A stretch of DNA of 64,000 bases, from the NCBI GenBank assembly GCA_910575725.1, contig CAJTFE010000001.1, positions 269,360 to 333,359 of the forward strand. Direction: 5' to 3'. The notes under the pieces are model-generated. The model ran no database searches. It was not told where the DNA came from and was given only the letters and a program-made list of their open reading frames with translations. Shown piece after piece: positions 7,399-15,748 of this stretch; positions within the stretch are counted from its first letter, which is position 1, and every line of letters starts with the position of its first letter. Position numbers and translations under genes: made by a program. Origin of the DNA: Clostridia bacterium (GTDB lineage Bacteria; Bacillota; Clostridia; Lachnospirales; Lachnospiraceae).

Positions 7399-8496
7399 AT
7401 GTTAGAGATACTGAGAAAAAAAGCAAGAAAATCAAACATTTGGCGGATTGTTTTATCCATCGCGGGTGTTGTGATACTGCTGGCAATTACAAAATTTGCT
7501 ATCTTTGACGTCATTACGGGGCCGACCCGTATGGATATTACCGAAGATCCTGCATCTTATGAAGGCAAGTATGTCACCATTGACGCCGAGTTTTTCCTGT
7601 ACGACTACGTAGAGCACACGACTACCACCAAAAAGAAATACGGCGGCAGTTCCACCTCCACGGACGGATACAGCTATATTGCGTTCCAGTGGGTGGACGA
7701 CTACGAGAATGACGCGTCTGTCTGGTATTTTTACAGTATTTTCCTGAAAAAAGACAGGCAGAATGAAATGAACTCCAAGATCGATCAGGCTTTTGCCTAT
7801 CTGTCTGACGAGACAGGCAGCACGCCTCCTCCGGAACCAGTCACGGTTACCGGTGTCTGGAATAAAATGGACTACCAGACAGAAGAATATTTCAGGAGTT
7901 CCATGGCGGAATTGGGCATTACGGAATCAGAGTACGACAAGTTCTATTTTTATGAACTGGATACAAAAAATATCGGCGGTGTGAATGGCCTGTTATTCTG
8001 GGTTATGATGGCTGGCGCTGTCGGCCTTCTCGCATTTGCTGCTTTAAGCGCCGTGGGTCTTTTCAGTGATTCTTATTCCAGGCCTATCCAGCAGTACCTC
8101 CAGAAAGAAGGTTCCGTCTCTATGGCAGCCATTGAGGAGGACTTTCATCAGGCGCGGCTGATTGGGTCAGGTGTATGGGTGGGAAAAAGGTGGACCATCT
8201 ACATGCAGGGCAGCAAGGCTAAGATTCTGGCCAATAAAGATTTGGTTTGGGGATATTATTTCAGGCGTACCGGCCGGAACAGCGTAAGTGAGATGCGTCT
8301 CTTTACGAAGGAAAGAGACAGGTTCGGAATCAGCCTGTCGGAAGATAATACCCAGGAAGCCTTAAGGGTTTATGAGGCGGAACAGCCTCATATGGTGATT
8401 GGATACAGCGCTGAACTGGAAAAGATGTATAACAAAGATTTCAATGCATTTTTGGGATTAAAATACCATACTGCTGCAAGAGAAACCGAATTCTAA
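7399..8496 (+). CDS. Two-pass membrane protein of unknown function in the Wood-Ljungdahl block
   Basis: I do not recognise this 365-residue protein. It begins with a positively charged stretch (KKARKS) and a transmembrane segment at about residues 16-34. An extracytoplasmic region of about 150 residues, rich in Asp/Tyr/Thr, follows; a second hydrophobic helix lies near residues 195-220; a cytoplasmic C-terminal domain of about 140 residues contains a WTIYMQGSKAKIL stretch that looks like a small beta-rich PH-like fold. No cysteines suited to metal clusters are seen. It sits 23 bases after metF behind its own AGGAGG and ends just before a strong hairpin, so it may be the last gene of the metF transcript. 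Any role in acetogenesis rests on position only. Confidence 0.8.
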   Translation: MLEILRKKARKSNIWRIVLSIAGVVILLAITKFAIFDVITGPTRMDITEDPASYEGKYVTIDAEFFLYDYVEHTTTTKKKYGGSSTSTDGYSYIAFQWVDDYENDASVWYFYSIFLKKDRQNEMNSKIDQAFAYLSDETGSTPPPEPVTVTGVWNKMDYQTEEYFRSSMAELGITESEYDKFYFYELDTKNIGGVNGLLFWVMMAGAVGLLAFAALSAVGLFSDSYSRPIQQYLQKEGSVSMAAIEEDFHQARLIGSGVWVGKRWTIYMQGSKAKILANKDLVWGYYFRRTGRNSVSEMRLFTKERDRFGISLSEDNTQEALRVYEAEQPHMVIGYSAELEKMYNKDFNAFLGLKYHTAARETEF

Positions 8497-8506
8497 AAAA
8501 AGAGAG

Positions 8507-8570
8507 GGAGGGGCTGTCTGGAAATACAACATCAGAAATGGCTGATGTCATATTTCCAGACAGCCCCTCC
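8507..8570. terminator. Long bidirectional hairpin after the metVF transcript
   Basis: GGAGGGGCTGTCTGGAAATA pairs with TATTTCCAGACAGCCCCTCC, extended by ACATCAG/CTGATGT, with a loop of about six bases: a stem of about 29 pairs with one or two mismatches. There is no clear T-run on the plus side and an A-rich stretch precedes it. It probably ends or stabilises the upstream mRNA, but could also be a small mobile palindrome. Confidence 0.65.
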
Positions 8571-8759
8571 AATTCTGTATTGGGAAGATACAAAATTTTA
8601 CAAAACTCTCAAAAGTTGCATCTGGACTTTCTTCTTACAATCAATTATGATGTGGTTGACATAAAAGATGCTTTAAAAAGCGTACCTGTCCCTGGCCGGA
8701 AAAATCGCTGCGGTGCAAAATGTATTGAAAAAAAAGCAATTCCCCAAAGGAAATGAACT

Positions 8760-8788
8760 TGATTAAATCCCCCATATAGGGTATAATA
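8760..8788 (+). promoter_or_regulatory. Promoter of the nickel/CODH-ACS gene block
   Basis: TTGATT and TATAAT are separated by 17 bp. This is the best promoter between metF and the acs genes and implies a separate transcript for the carbonyl branch. The stretch from 8571 to 8759 shows no gene. Confidence 0.75.
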
Positions 8789-8836
8789 ACCCTAAGTTTG
8801 TGATGAAATTAACACAATATAGTGATTGATATGGGA

Positions 8837-8967
8837 CTTATTACGGAACTGAAAACAGTAATATTTCTCAAAGTGCACAAATCAATTTACAGACACACGT
8901 ACTTGTGGCTGGAAATTGATTTCATAGAAGTGTACTTTGGGAAATATTACGGAACTTTAAATAGGAG
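8837..8967 (+). repeat. Type B repeat, copy 1 (carries an RBS)
   Basis: About 130 bp. It begins with TTATTACGGAACTG followed by its partial inverse AACAGTAATAT. A larger palindrome follows (GTGCACAAATCAATTTACAG against CTGGAAATTGATTT...GTGTACT), and the element ends in ATATTACGGAACT...AATAGGAG. The final AGGAG is the ribosome-binding site of the His-rich gene eight bases further on. Other full copies lie at 9600 and 31137, partial ones at 43866 and 51474. Confidence 0.85.
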
Positions 8968-8975
8968 GAGAAGTT

Positions 8976-9356
8976 ATGCATATCGTAGACGGCGATCATG
9001 GCCATACCCACGGCCATACACATGAACATACCCACAAGGACGGCTGCACCCACACCCATGCACATGAGCATGCCCACGGACATGAGGAGGAACACAACCA
9101 CACCCATGAGCATGAACATTGCGGAAACTGCGGCGGCTGCGGAGGAGAGCATCCGGCCAATGAGCAGGAGGCAATTTTAGCATATATGCTGGATCACAAC
9201 AAGCATCACGCGGCAGAGCTGGCAGAGATTGCGAAGCAGTTCCGCAAGGACGGAAAGGAAGAGGCGGCGTCACAGATTGAGAAGGCTGTTGAGAACTTTG
9301 AGAAGGGCAACCTGTATCTGAGCGTGGCGCTTTCCAGTGTGAAGACTCCGCAGTAG
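8976..9356 (+). CDS. Histidine-rich metal-binding protein, probable nickel store or chaperone
   Basis: A 126-residue protein in two parts. The first 59 residues contain 20 histidines, mostly in alternating H-x-H runs such as HGHTHGHTHEHTH, plus four cysteines at 24, 49, 52 and 55. The remainder is a helical domain with no recognised family. Such tails are typical of nickel-storage and delivery proteins (HypB, CooJ and SlyD tails). Direct neighbours are cooT and cooC, which serve nickel insertion into CO dehydrogenase/acetyl-CoA synthase, so supply of Ni to those enzymes is the natural inference. The ATG follows AGGAGGAG, supplied by the repeat upstream. Confidence 0.85.
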   Translation: MHIVDGDHGHTHGHTHEHTHKDGCTHTHAHEHAHGHEEEHNHTHEHEHCGNCGGCGGEHPANEQEAILAYMLDHNKHHAAELAEIAKQFRKDGKEEAASQIEKAVENFEKGNLYLSVALSSVKTPQ

Positions 9357-9385
9357 AGCGGAAGAACCGGAATGGAGGTAGCATT

Positions 9386-9577
9386 ATGTGTCTGGCAACG
9401 GTTTATAAAACCACCAAGGATACGGAAGAAGTTGTATTAAAAAATGTAAGCAAGATTTACGCAGAGGGAAGCCAGGTGCGCCTGGTGGATATCATGGGAG
9501 CCGAGACAGTGGTGGAAGGAACCATTTCTTTTGTAGATCTGACTGGTTCCGTTGTAAAATTGAACTGCCCGGCTTAA
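9386..9577 (+). CDS. cooT: CooT-type small nickel-binding protein
   Basis: A 63-residue protein beginning MCLATVYK. In Rhodospirillum rubrum CooT, a homodimer of similar size, the second-residue cysteine binds nickel during CO dehydrogenase maturation; that Cys2 is present here. The rest is a small beta-rich fold with conserved LVDIMGAETVVEG. It lies 29 bases after the His-rich gene behind GGAGGT and before cooC, the order expected for a nickel-delivery group. Confidence 0.88.
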   Translation: MCLATVYKTTKDTEEVVLKNVSKIYAEGSQVRLVDIMGAETVVEGTISFVDLTGSVVKLNCPA

Positions 9578-9599
9578 AAGCTGTATTAATTGTAGGTGG

Positions 9600-9730
9600 A
9601 TATCATGGAACTATGAAACAGTCATATTCCTTACCATGCACAAATCAATTTACAGGCACATGAATTTGTGACTGGGAATTGATTTCATACGGGTGTATTG
9701 GAAGGAATATTGCGGAACTTAAAATAGGAG
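9600..9730 (+). repeat. Type B repeat, copy 2 (carries an RBS)
   Basis: It matches copy 1 along its whole length, especially TGCACAAATCAATTTACAG and AATTGATTTCATA, with substitutions elsewhere. It starts 22 bases after the cooT stop and ends in GCGGAACTTAAAATAGGAG, providing the ribosome-binding site of cooC. Copies 1 and 2 thus bracket the His-rich/cooT pair in direct orientation. Confidence 0.85.
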
Positions 9731-9737
9731 ATGAAAA

Positions 9738-10511
9738 ATGGCACACACGATAGCGGTAGCCGGTAAGGGCGGCGTAGGTAAGACAACCCTGACAGGTCTT
9801 TTGATTGAGTACCTGTGCCAGAAAAAGCAGGGCCCCGTACTGGCGGTAGACGCGGATGCGAATTCCAATTTGAATGAAGTGCTTGGAGTAGAGGTAGAAG
9901 CAACCTTGGGCGAGATTCGGGAAGAGATTGCCCAGGCGGAGATTTCCAATACCAATCCCATTCCTCTGGGGATGTCCAAGCAGGATTATGCGGAAATGAA
10001 GTTCAGCTCCGCACTGGTAGAGGAGGACGACTACGATCTTCTTGTGATGGGTCACACCCAGGGCAAAGGCTGCTACTGTTTTGTAAACGGACTTCTGACG
10101 GCCCAGATTTCCAAGTACGCCCAGAATTACAAATATGTAGTGGTGGACAATGAGGCCGGAATGGAGCATATCAGCCGGGGAATACTTCCCAAGGTTGACA
10201 CGATTATTCTGGTCAGCGACTGCTCCAGAAGAGGCGTCCAGGCAGTCGGCCGTATCGCCAAGCTGATTCCTGAGTGCGGCTTAAAGCCCAATACGGTAGG
10301 GCTGATTGTAAACCGCGCCCCGGGCGGCGTCTTAAACGAGGGAACAAAGGAAGAGATTGAGAAGCAGGGCTTAACCCTGCTGGGCGTGGTGCCCCAGGAT
10401 GAGCAGGTTTTTGAATTTGACTGCGACGGAGTGCCTACCGTGAAGCTTCCGGAGGATTCCCCGGTGCGCAAGGCCCTGTACGGCATCATGGGAAAATTGG
10501 ATTTGTCATAA
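9738..10511 (+). CDS. cooC: CooC-type nickel-insertion ATPase (first copy)
   Basis: A 257-residue MinD/SIMIBI-class ATPase. The deviant Walker A GKGGVGKTT is at residues 9-17, VDADAN follows strand 2, and the CooC-specific metal site CxC appears in GKGCYCFVN near residue 115. VVVDNEAGMEHISRG is the Walker B region. CooC dimers bind nickel through the CxC and use ATP hydrolysis to load it into CO dehydrogenase. It lies directly before acsA, its presumed client. Confidence 0.92.
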   Translation: MAHTIAVAGKGGVGKTTLTGLLIEYLCQKKQGPVLAVDADANSNLNEVLGVEVEATLGEIREEIAQAEISNTNPIPLGMSKQDYAEMKFSSALVEEDDYDLLVMGHTQGKGCYCFVNGLLTAQISKYAQNYKYVVVDNEAGMEHISRGILPKVDTIILVSDCSRRGVQAVGRIAKLIPECGLKPNTVGLIVNRAPGGVLNEGTKEEIEKQGLTLLGVVPQDEQVFEFDCDGVPTVKLPEDSPVRKALYGIMGKLDLS

Positions 10512-10517
10512 GAGTTT

Positions 10518-10535
10518 GTTCCGGCTTGCCGGAAC
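10518..10535. other. Perfect 18-bp palindrome after cooC
   Basis: GTTCCGGCTTGCCGGAAC is a perfect inverted repeat seven bases after the cooC stop. There is no T-run, so RNA processing or 3'-end protection is more likely than termination. The rest of this 153-bp spacer is unassigned. Confidence 0.5.
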
Positions 10536-10664
10536 GAGGGAATATCATCAGGAAAACGAGCAGATATTCTTACAAATGCGGAACATGATAAGAGCAGGCC
10601 CATTGCTTTACAGGTTTAAAATGAGCTTGCAGATTTTTATCATAAATATTTTAGGAGGTTTATA

Positions 10665-12557
10665 ATGGGAGACTTTAAATTAACAACGGTGGAAGAATTT
10701 GAAGCCGCAACAGCCAGACTGTTGGAAACAGGAGCGAAGGTGGGCGCCGATTCCTGGCAGCTTCGTGTGAAGAACCAGACCCCCCACTGTAAGTTCGGTG
10801 AGCAGGGTGTCTGCTGCCGAATCTGTTCTATGGGTCCCTGCCGTATTACACCCAAGGCGCCGAGAGGTATCTGCGGATGTGATGTACACGGCATCGTAGG
10901 ACGTAACTATCTGAAGTTCACAGCCGGCGGAGCTGCAACCCACTCTGACCATGGCCGTGAGATCTGCCACACCCTGCACTGCACGGCGCCGGACGGAAAC
11001 TACAAGGTAAAGGATCCGGAGAAGCTCATCCGCATTGCCAAGGAATGGGGCATCGAGACAGAAGGCAAGGATATCTACGATCTGGCTCACGAGGTAGCCG
11101 TAGAGGGCCTTATGGAGTATGGAAAGCCCTTCGGACATCAGCGTTTCTTAAAGAGAGCGCCTCAGCATACCCAGGAGCTTTGGGAGAGAGAAGAGATTGC
11201 TCCACGTGCTATTGACCGTGAGGTTGCAAGCTCCTTACATATGACGCATATGGGATGTTCCTCCAAGCCGGAGGCGCTGATCCGCCAGTCCTTACGTACC
11301 GGTCTTTGCGACGGATGGGGCGGTTCCATGATGGGTACAGAGTTCTCGGACGTACTGTTTGGAACACCGAAGCCCATTGATACCGAGGCAAACCTTGGCG
11401 TTATGGTAGCAGAGAATGTCAATATCGTGGTTCACGGACATGACCCGTCACTTTCCGAGATGATCTGCGAGTACGCAGACGATCCGGAGATGATCGCATA
11501 TGCCAAGAGCGTAGGTGCAAAGGGCATCACCATTTCCGGTGTATGCTGTACCTCCAACGAGGTTGCCATGCGTCGGGGAATTCCCATGGCAGGTAACTTC
11601 TTACAGCAGGAAAACGTAGTACTGACAGGCGCTTGCGAGGCGATTGTCGTAGACGTACAGTGTATTTTCCCGGCTTTGGGACCCTTAAGCAAGTGCTTCC
11701 ATACAAAATTTGTAACTACTTCTAAGATTGCACAGATGCCTGATTCCGAGTTTATGCATTTCACGGCAGAGACAGCGGGCGAGAATGCAAAGGCAATCGT
11801 GAAGATGGCTATTGATAACTTCAAGAACCGTAAGCCTGAGCTGGTTTATATCCCGGATATGAAGCAGAAGGCAACGGTAGGATATTCTGTAGAAGCTATC
11901 AAGAAAACCCTGGATACAGTTACCAACTCCTACGTGGATGTGACGGGAACCACCATGCCTTTGGTTGAGTGCGTGAAGTCCGGCGTACTGCGCGGCGCCG
12001 TTGCCATGGTAGGCTGCAACAATCCGAAGATCCGTCCGGACGTTGCACACATTGAGCTGATGAAGAAGCTGATTGCAAATGATATCATTATCATTGCTTC
12101 CGGATGCTCCGCACAGGCAGCTGCAAAGGCCGGCCTGATGAACAAGGATGCCAAGGAGCTCTGCGGCGCAGGCTTAAAGAGAGTCTGCGAGCTTGCAAAC
12201 ATTCCTCCTGTACTGCATATGGGCTCCTGCGTGGATATCAGCCGTATGATGATTCTGGCAGCCGATATTGCCAAGGATTCCGGCTGGAACATTTCCCAGG
12301 TTCCTGTTGTAGGCTGTGCTCCCGAGTGGATGTCCGAGAAGGCCGTTTCCATCGGAAACTACGTAGTAGCTACCGGTATTGACACCTTCCTGGGCGTAGA
12401 TCCTTATGTATGCGGCTCTACAGAGGTAGATAACCTTCTGAAGCACGGCATCAAGGATTGGGTAGAGGCTTCCTACACCGTAGAGAAGGATATCGACAAG
12501 CTGGTTGACGCAATGATCGACCGGATTGAAGAGAAGAGAACGGCTCTGGGCATCTAA
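10665..12557 (+). CDS. acsA: Anaerobic carbon monoxide dehydrogenase catalytic subunit
   Basis: A 630-residue Ni-Fe-S enzyme interconverting CO2 and CO. The N-terminal cluster cysteines are C42, C50, C51, C54 and C59, which hold the D- and B-clusters, followed by CGCD and HSDHGREICHT. C-cluster ligand regions are visible as SGVCCTSNEV, GACEAIVVD, VGCNNP, ASGCSAQ and MGSCVDISR. Its length is that of the CooS/AcsA bacterial family. In the acetyl-CoA synthase complex it supplies CO through an internal tunnel to AcsB. It lies between two cooC-type genes and before acsB. AGGAGGT lies seven bases upstream of the ATG. Confidence 0.97.
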   Translation: MGDFKLTTVEEFEAATARLLETGAKVGADSWQLRVKNQTPHCKFGEQGVCCRICSMGPCRITPKAPRGICGCDVHGIVGRNYLKFTAGGAATHSDHGREICHTLHCTAPDGNYKVKDPEKLIRIAKEWGIETEGKDIYDLAHEVAVEGLMEYGKPFGHQRFLKRAPQHTQELWEREEIAPRAIDREVASSLHMTHMGCSSKPEALIRQSLRTGLCDGWGGSMMGTEFSDVLFGTPKPIDTEANLGVMVAENVNIVVHGHDPSLSEMICEYADDPEMIAYAKSVGAKGITISGVCCTSNEVAMRRGIPMAGNFLQQENVVLTGACEAIVVDVQCIFPALGPLSKCFHTKFVTTSKIAQMPDSEFMHFTAETAGENAKAIVKMAIDNFKNRKPELVYIPDMKQKATVGYSVEAIKKTLDTVTNSYVDVTGTTMPLVECVKSGVLRGAVAMVGCNNPKIRPDVAHIELMKKLIANDIIIIASGCSAQAAAKAGLMNKDAKELCGAGLKRVCELANIPPVLHMGSCVDISRMMILAADIAKDSGWNISQVPVVGCAPEWMSEKAVSIGNYVVATGIDTFLGVDPYVCGSTEVDNLLKHGIKDWVEASYTVEKDIDKLVDAMIDRIEEKRTALGI

Positions 12558-12662
12558 TGCGGAAAATGCCTGTAAGGGGATTTCCCGAGCGGGGCGGATG
12601 AGGCGTAAAGCAGTTCAAACGTATAAATCAGATGGATAAGCAGCAGTTAGGAGTGTAGATGT

Positions 12663-13424
12663 ATGAAGATTGCAATTACCGGTAAGGGCGGCGTTGGAAA
12701 GACCACATTTGCGGCAACCCTTGCAAGAATCTGTGCAGAGGAAGGCAGGACGGTACTGGCAGCGGATGTGGATCCGGATGCAAATCTGGGCCTGGCATTG
12801 GGATTTCCGGAGGACATTCTGGATACCATAATCCCCATTTCCCGGATGCGCAAGCTGATTGAAGAGCGCACGGGAGCGGGAGCCGACAATACCTTTTACA
12901 CCTTGAATCCAAAGGTGGACGACATACCGGATACTTACAGCAAGACTTATAACGGCGTCAAGCTTCTGACCCTGGGAACCGTGGAAACCGGCGGAGGCGG
13001 CTGCGTCTGTCCCGAGCATGTGATGCTGAAACGGATCCTCAATTACTTAAGCCTCCGGAGCAAGGACGTGGTCATCATGGATATGGAGGCAGGCCTGGAG
13101 CACTTGGGGCGGGGTACCTGCGAGGGTGTGGATCAGTTTGTGGTAGTCATTGAGCCGGGAGCGAGAAGCGTACAGACTTACAAGAACGTGAAGCGTCTGG
13201 CGATGGATCTGGGCGTGAAAAGAGTACGTGTAGTTGCCAACAAGGTACGCGGGCCGGAGGACGAGGAGTTTGTCCGTTCCAAGATCCCGGCGGAGGATTT
13301 GCTTGGCTTTATCCATTACAATACGGATGTCATCGACGCAGACCGGCAGGGGAGATCCCCCTACGACATCAGCCGGGAGGCGACGGAGGAGATTCGAAAA
13401 ATAAAGGAACTATTAGAAAAGTAA
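12663..13424 (+). CDS. Second CooC/AcsF-type maturation ATPase
   Basis: A 253-residue paralogue of the first cooC product: deviant Walker A GKGGVGKTT at residues 7-15, DVDPDANLG, a CxC metal site in GGCVCPEH near residue 119, and VIMDMEAGLEHLGRG. It lies between acsA and acsB. In Moorella, AcsF is the ATPase that helps load nickel into acetyl-CoA synthase; position before acsB suggests that job here, but sequence alone does not separate AcsF from CooC. AGGAGT serves as ribosome-binding site. Confidence 0.9.
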   Translation: MKIAITGKGGVGKTTFAATLARICAEEGRTVLAADVDPDANLGLALGFPEDILDTIIPISRMRKLIEERTGAGADNTFYTLNPKVDDIPDTYSKTYNGVKLLTLGTVETGGGGCVCPEHVMLKRILNYLSLRSKDVVIMDMEAGLEHLGRGTCEGVDQFVVVIEPGARSVQTYKNVKRLAMDLGVKRVRVVANKVRGPEDEEFVRSKIPAEDLLGFIHYNTDVIDADRQGRSPYDISREATEEIRKIKELLEK

Positions 13425-13432
13425 AAAGTTTC

Positions 13433-13488
13433 CGCAGTGCTAAGCTCGAAAAACCATTCCGTTTTCAAAGTTTTTGCCGCGCACTGCT
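13433..13488 (+). other. Hairpin in the cooC2-acsB spacer
   Basis: CGCAGTGC and GCACTGC, with inner GAAAAAC and GTTTTT, can pair into a stem-loop about 30 bases before the acsB ribosome-binding site. There is no T-tail, so mRNA processing or local expression tuning is more likely than termination. Confidence 0.4.
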
Positions 13489-13519
13489 TGCAGCTAATAA
13501 AAAATAGGAGGTTTATACC

Positions 13520-15658
13520 GTGACATTATTTGACAGAGTATTCAGCGGTTCCAACGAAATGTATGCCTGGGCCGAGAAATCGGTTGCAGAAGCATTGGAA
13601 AAGTATGGTGCCGACGCGGCAGTATCCCTGCCGAGCACCGCATACAGCCTTCCCTGCTACTATGCGGTAACAGGAGAGAAGCTGACCACCTTAGGAGAGG
13701 TGAAGGCCGCTCTTGAGGGAAGAATCAAGGAAATGATGACAAGAAAGGAACGTTTACATAATGTATTTCAGTCCGGTATCGCAACAGCCCTGGCGGCAGA
13801 GATCATCGAGACGATGAAGTACATGGACGGCGCTGCGCCCTACGAAGAGCCCTATGTAGGACATTTTACAGACGCTATGATCCGTGAGCTGGGCGTTCCT
13901 CTGGTAACAGGCGATATTCCCGGCGTGCCGGTTATCATCAACGCAGCTCCCTCAGTGGAGGAGGCCGTTGCTCTGGTTAAGAGCTACCAGGCACAAGGCA
14001 ACTTTGTTACCTGCGTAGGCGGCATCTGCGATCAGCTCATTGAGGCCGGCTACAACACGGGCTTCAATGTTCGTGTAACTCTGATGGGCAAGGACATCAC
14101 CTCCGCAGCTCACGTAGTTTCCATCGCACTTCGTGCGGCACTGATCTTCGGCAACATTACACCGGGCGATCTGCCGAATCTGATGAAGTACACCTTCGAG
14201 CGTGTATTTGCCTTTGTAAATGCATTTGCTCCTGTTGACGATTTGACCGTAGGCTGCGGCGCCGGCGCAATCGCATTCGGCTTCCCGGTTATCTCCAACG
14301 ATCTGGAGAGCTTAAAGGGCATGAATGTACCCAAGAGCCTGATTCTCCAGGGCGATACCGAGAAATTCAATCCTACCTCCATTGAGGCAAGAGATGTGAA
14401 GATCAAGGTGACGGATATTGATATTCCGGTAGCATTTGCATCCGCATTTGAGGGCGAGATCATCCGCCGGGGCGATATGCAGGTTGAGTTTGACGGTTCC
14501 CGTGTAGACTGCTTCGAGCTGGTACAGACCAAGGAGGCTTCCGAGGTAGAAGACCATAAGATCGAAGTCATCGGGCCGGATCTTGACGAGTTTGAGGTTG
14601 GAACAAAGCACAGCATCGGCTACATCGTAGAGGTTGCCGGACGAAACATGCAGTCCGACTTTGAGCCGGTATTCGAGCGTAAGTTCCACAGCTATCTGAA
14701 CTGTATCGAGGGCGTAATGCATACCGGACAGCGCGATATGATCCGTGTGCGTGTGGGCAAGGCTGCATTTGATGCCGGCTTCCGTGCAAAACACATCGGC
14801 GAGGTGCTTTACGCTAAGATTAAGAATGAGTTTGACGCTGTTGTTGACAAGTGCCAGGTGAAGGTTATCACCGATCCGGAGAAGTGTACGGAGCTTCGCC
14901 ATAATCTGGCAATTCCGTCCTTTGACAAGCGTGACGACCGTCTGCGCACCCTGACCGACGAGTCTGTAGAGGTTTACTACAGCTGTATCCTCTGCCAGGC
15001 ATTCTCCCCGTCCCACGTATGTGTGGTAACTCCGGAGCGTCTGGGCCTGTGCGGCGCCGTTTCATGGCTTGACGCCAAGGCAACCAACGAGCTGGATCCC
15101 CAGGGACCCTGCCAGGTAATCACCAAGGAGCGCATTATCGACGAGCGCACCGGTGAGTACGAAGATGTTAACGAGGCTGTTAAGATGTACTCCCAGGGAG
15201 CACTGGAGAACGTATCTCTGTATTCCATTATGGAGAACCCCATGACCTCCTGCGGCTGCTTTGAGTGTATCTGCGGTATTGAGCCCTTCTCCAACGGCGT
15301 TATCATTGCCAACCGTGAGTACGCCGGCATGACGCCTCTTGGAATGACCTTCCCGGAGCTGGCTTCCATGACAGGCGGCGGTGTGCAGACACCGGGCTTC
15401 ATGGGACATGGAAAGCACTTCATCGCTTCCAAGAAGTTTATGAAGGCAGAGGGCGGCATTGAGCGTATCGTGTGGATGCCCAAGGAACTGAAGGATACTG
15501 TTGCAGAGCGTCTCAACGAGTCCGCGAAGGAGCTTTACGGCATCGACAACTTTACCGATATGATCGGCGACGAGACCATCGCAGAGGATCCGGAAACATT
15601 ACTTGCATTCTTAACAGAAAAAGGCCATCCTGCACTTGGCATGGACCCGATGATGTAG
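13520..15658 (+). CDS. acsB: Acetyl-CoA synthase (CO-methylating) subunit beta
   Basis: A 712-residue enzyme joining CO, a methyl group and CoA to acetyl-CoA. Six A-cluster ligands are in register with the Moorella enzyme: C489, C492, C501 and C511 in the SCILCQAFSPSHVC and GLCG region bind the [4Fe-4S] cube, and C578-G-C580 binds the nickel sites. The N-terminal domain that docks on CO dehydrogenase is present, as in bacterial rather than archaeal enzymes. The start is GTG with AGGAGGTTT upstream. Confidence 0.97.
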   Translation: MTLFDRVFSGSNEMYAWAEKSVAEALEKYGADAAVSLPSTAYSLPCYYAVTGEKLTTLGEVKAALEGRIKEMMTRKERLHNVFQSGIATALAAEIIETMKYMDGAAPYEEPYVGHFTDAMIRELGVPLVTGDIPGVPVIINAAPSVEEAVALVKSYQAQGNFVTCVGGICDQLIEAGYNTGFNVRVTLMGKDITSAAHVVSIALRAALIFGNITPGDLPNLMKYTFERVFAFVNAFAPVDDLTVGCGAGAIAFGFPVISNDLESLKGMNVPKSLILQGDTEKFNPTSIEARDVKIKVTDIDIPVAFASAFEGEIIRRGDMQVEFDGSRVDCFELVQTKEASEVEDHKIEVIGPDLDEFEVGTKHSIGYIVEVAGRNMQSDFEPVFERKFHSYLNCIEGVMHTGQRDMIRVRVGKAAFDAGFRAKHIGEVLYAKIKNEFDAVVDKCQVKVITDPEKCTELRHNLAIPSFDKRDDRLRTLTDESVEVYYSCILCQAFSPSHVCVVTPERLGLCGAVSWLDAKATNELDPQGPCQVITKERIIDERTGEYEDVNEAVKMYSQGALENVSLYSIMENPMTSCGCFECICGIEPFSNGVIIANREYAGMTPLGMTFPELASMTGGGVQTPGFMGHGKHFIASKKFMKAEGGIERIVWMPKELKDTVAERLNESAKELYGIDNFTDMIGDETIAEDPETLLAFLTEKGHPALGMDPMM

Positions 15659-15679
15659 TATAATATGTGTTAGCATTTT

Positions 15680-15719
15680 GGTTTTAAGCATAGGGGATTT
15701 TCTTCCTATGCTTAAAACC
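15680..15719 (+). other. Intercistronic hairpin acsB/acsD
   Basis: GGTTTTAAGCATAGG pairs perfectly with CCTATGCTTAAAACC over a 10-base loop. No T-run follows and the acsD ribosome-binding site is 16 bases on. It probably marks an mRNA processing or stability point rather than a stop. Confidence 0.6.
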
Positions 15720-15748
15720 GTGTAAAAGATAAAGGAGGTAACTAAGAA

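Noticed and set aside
8538..8756. 72-codon open frame after the metF transcript
   Set aside because: Its start lies inside the long hairpin, there is no ribosome-binding site, and the protein has no plausible composition or family.
8837..9730. Direct repeats considered as a CRISPR array
   Set aside because: Units are 130 bp, palindromic and separated by genes; no short regular spacers and no cas genes.
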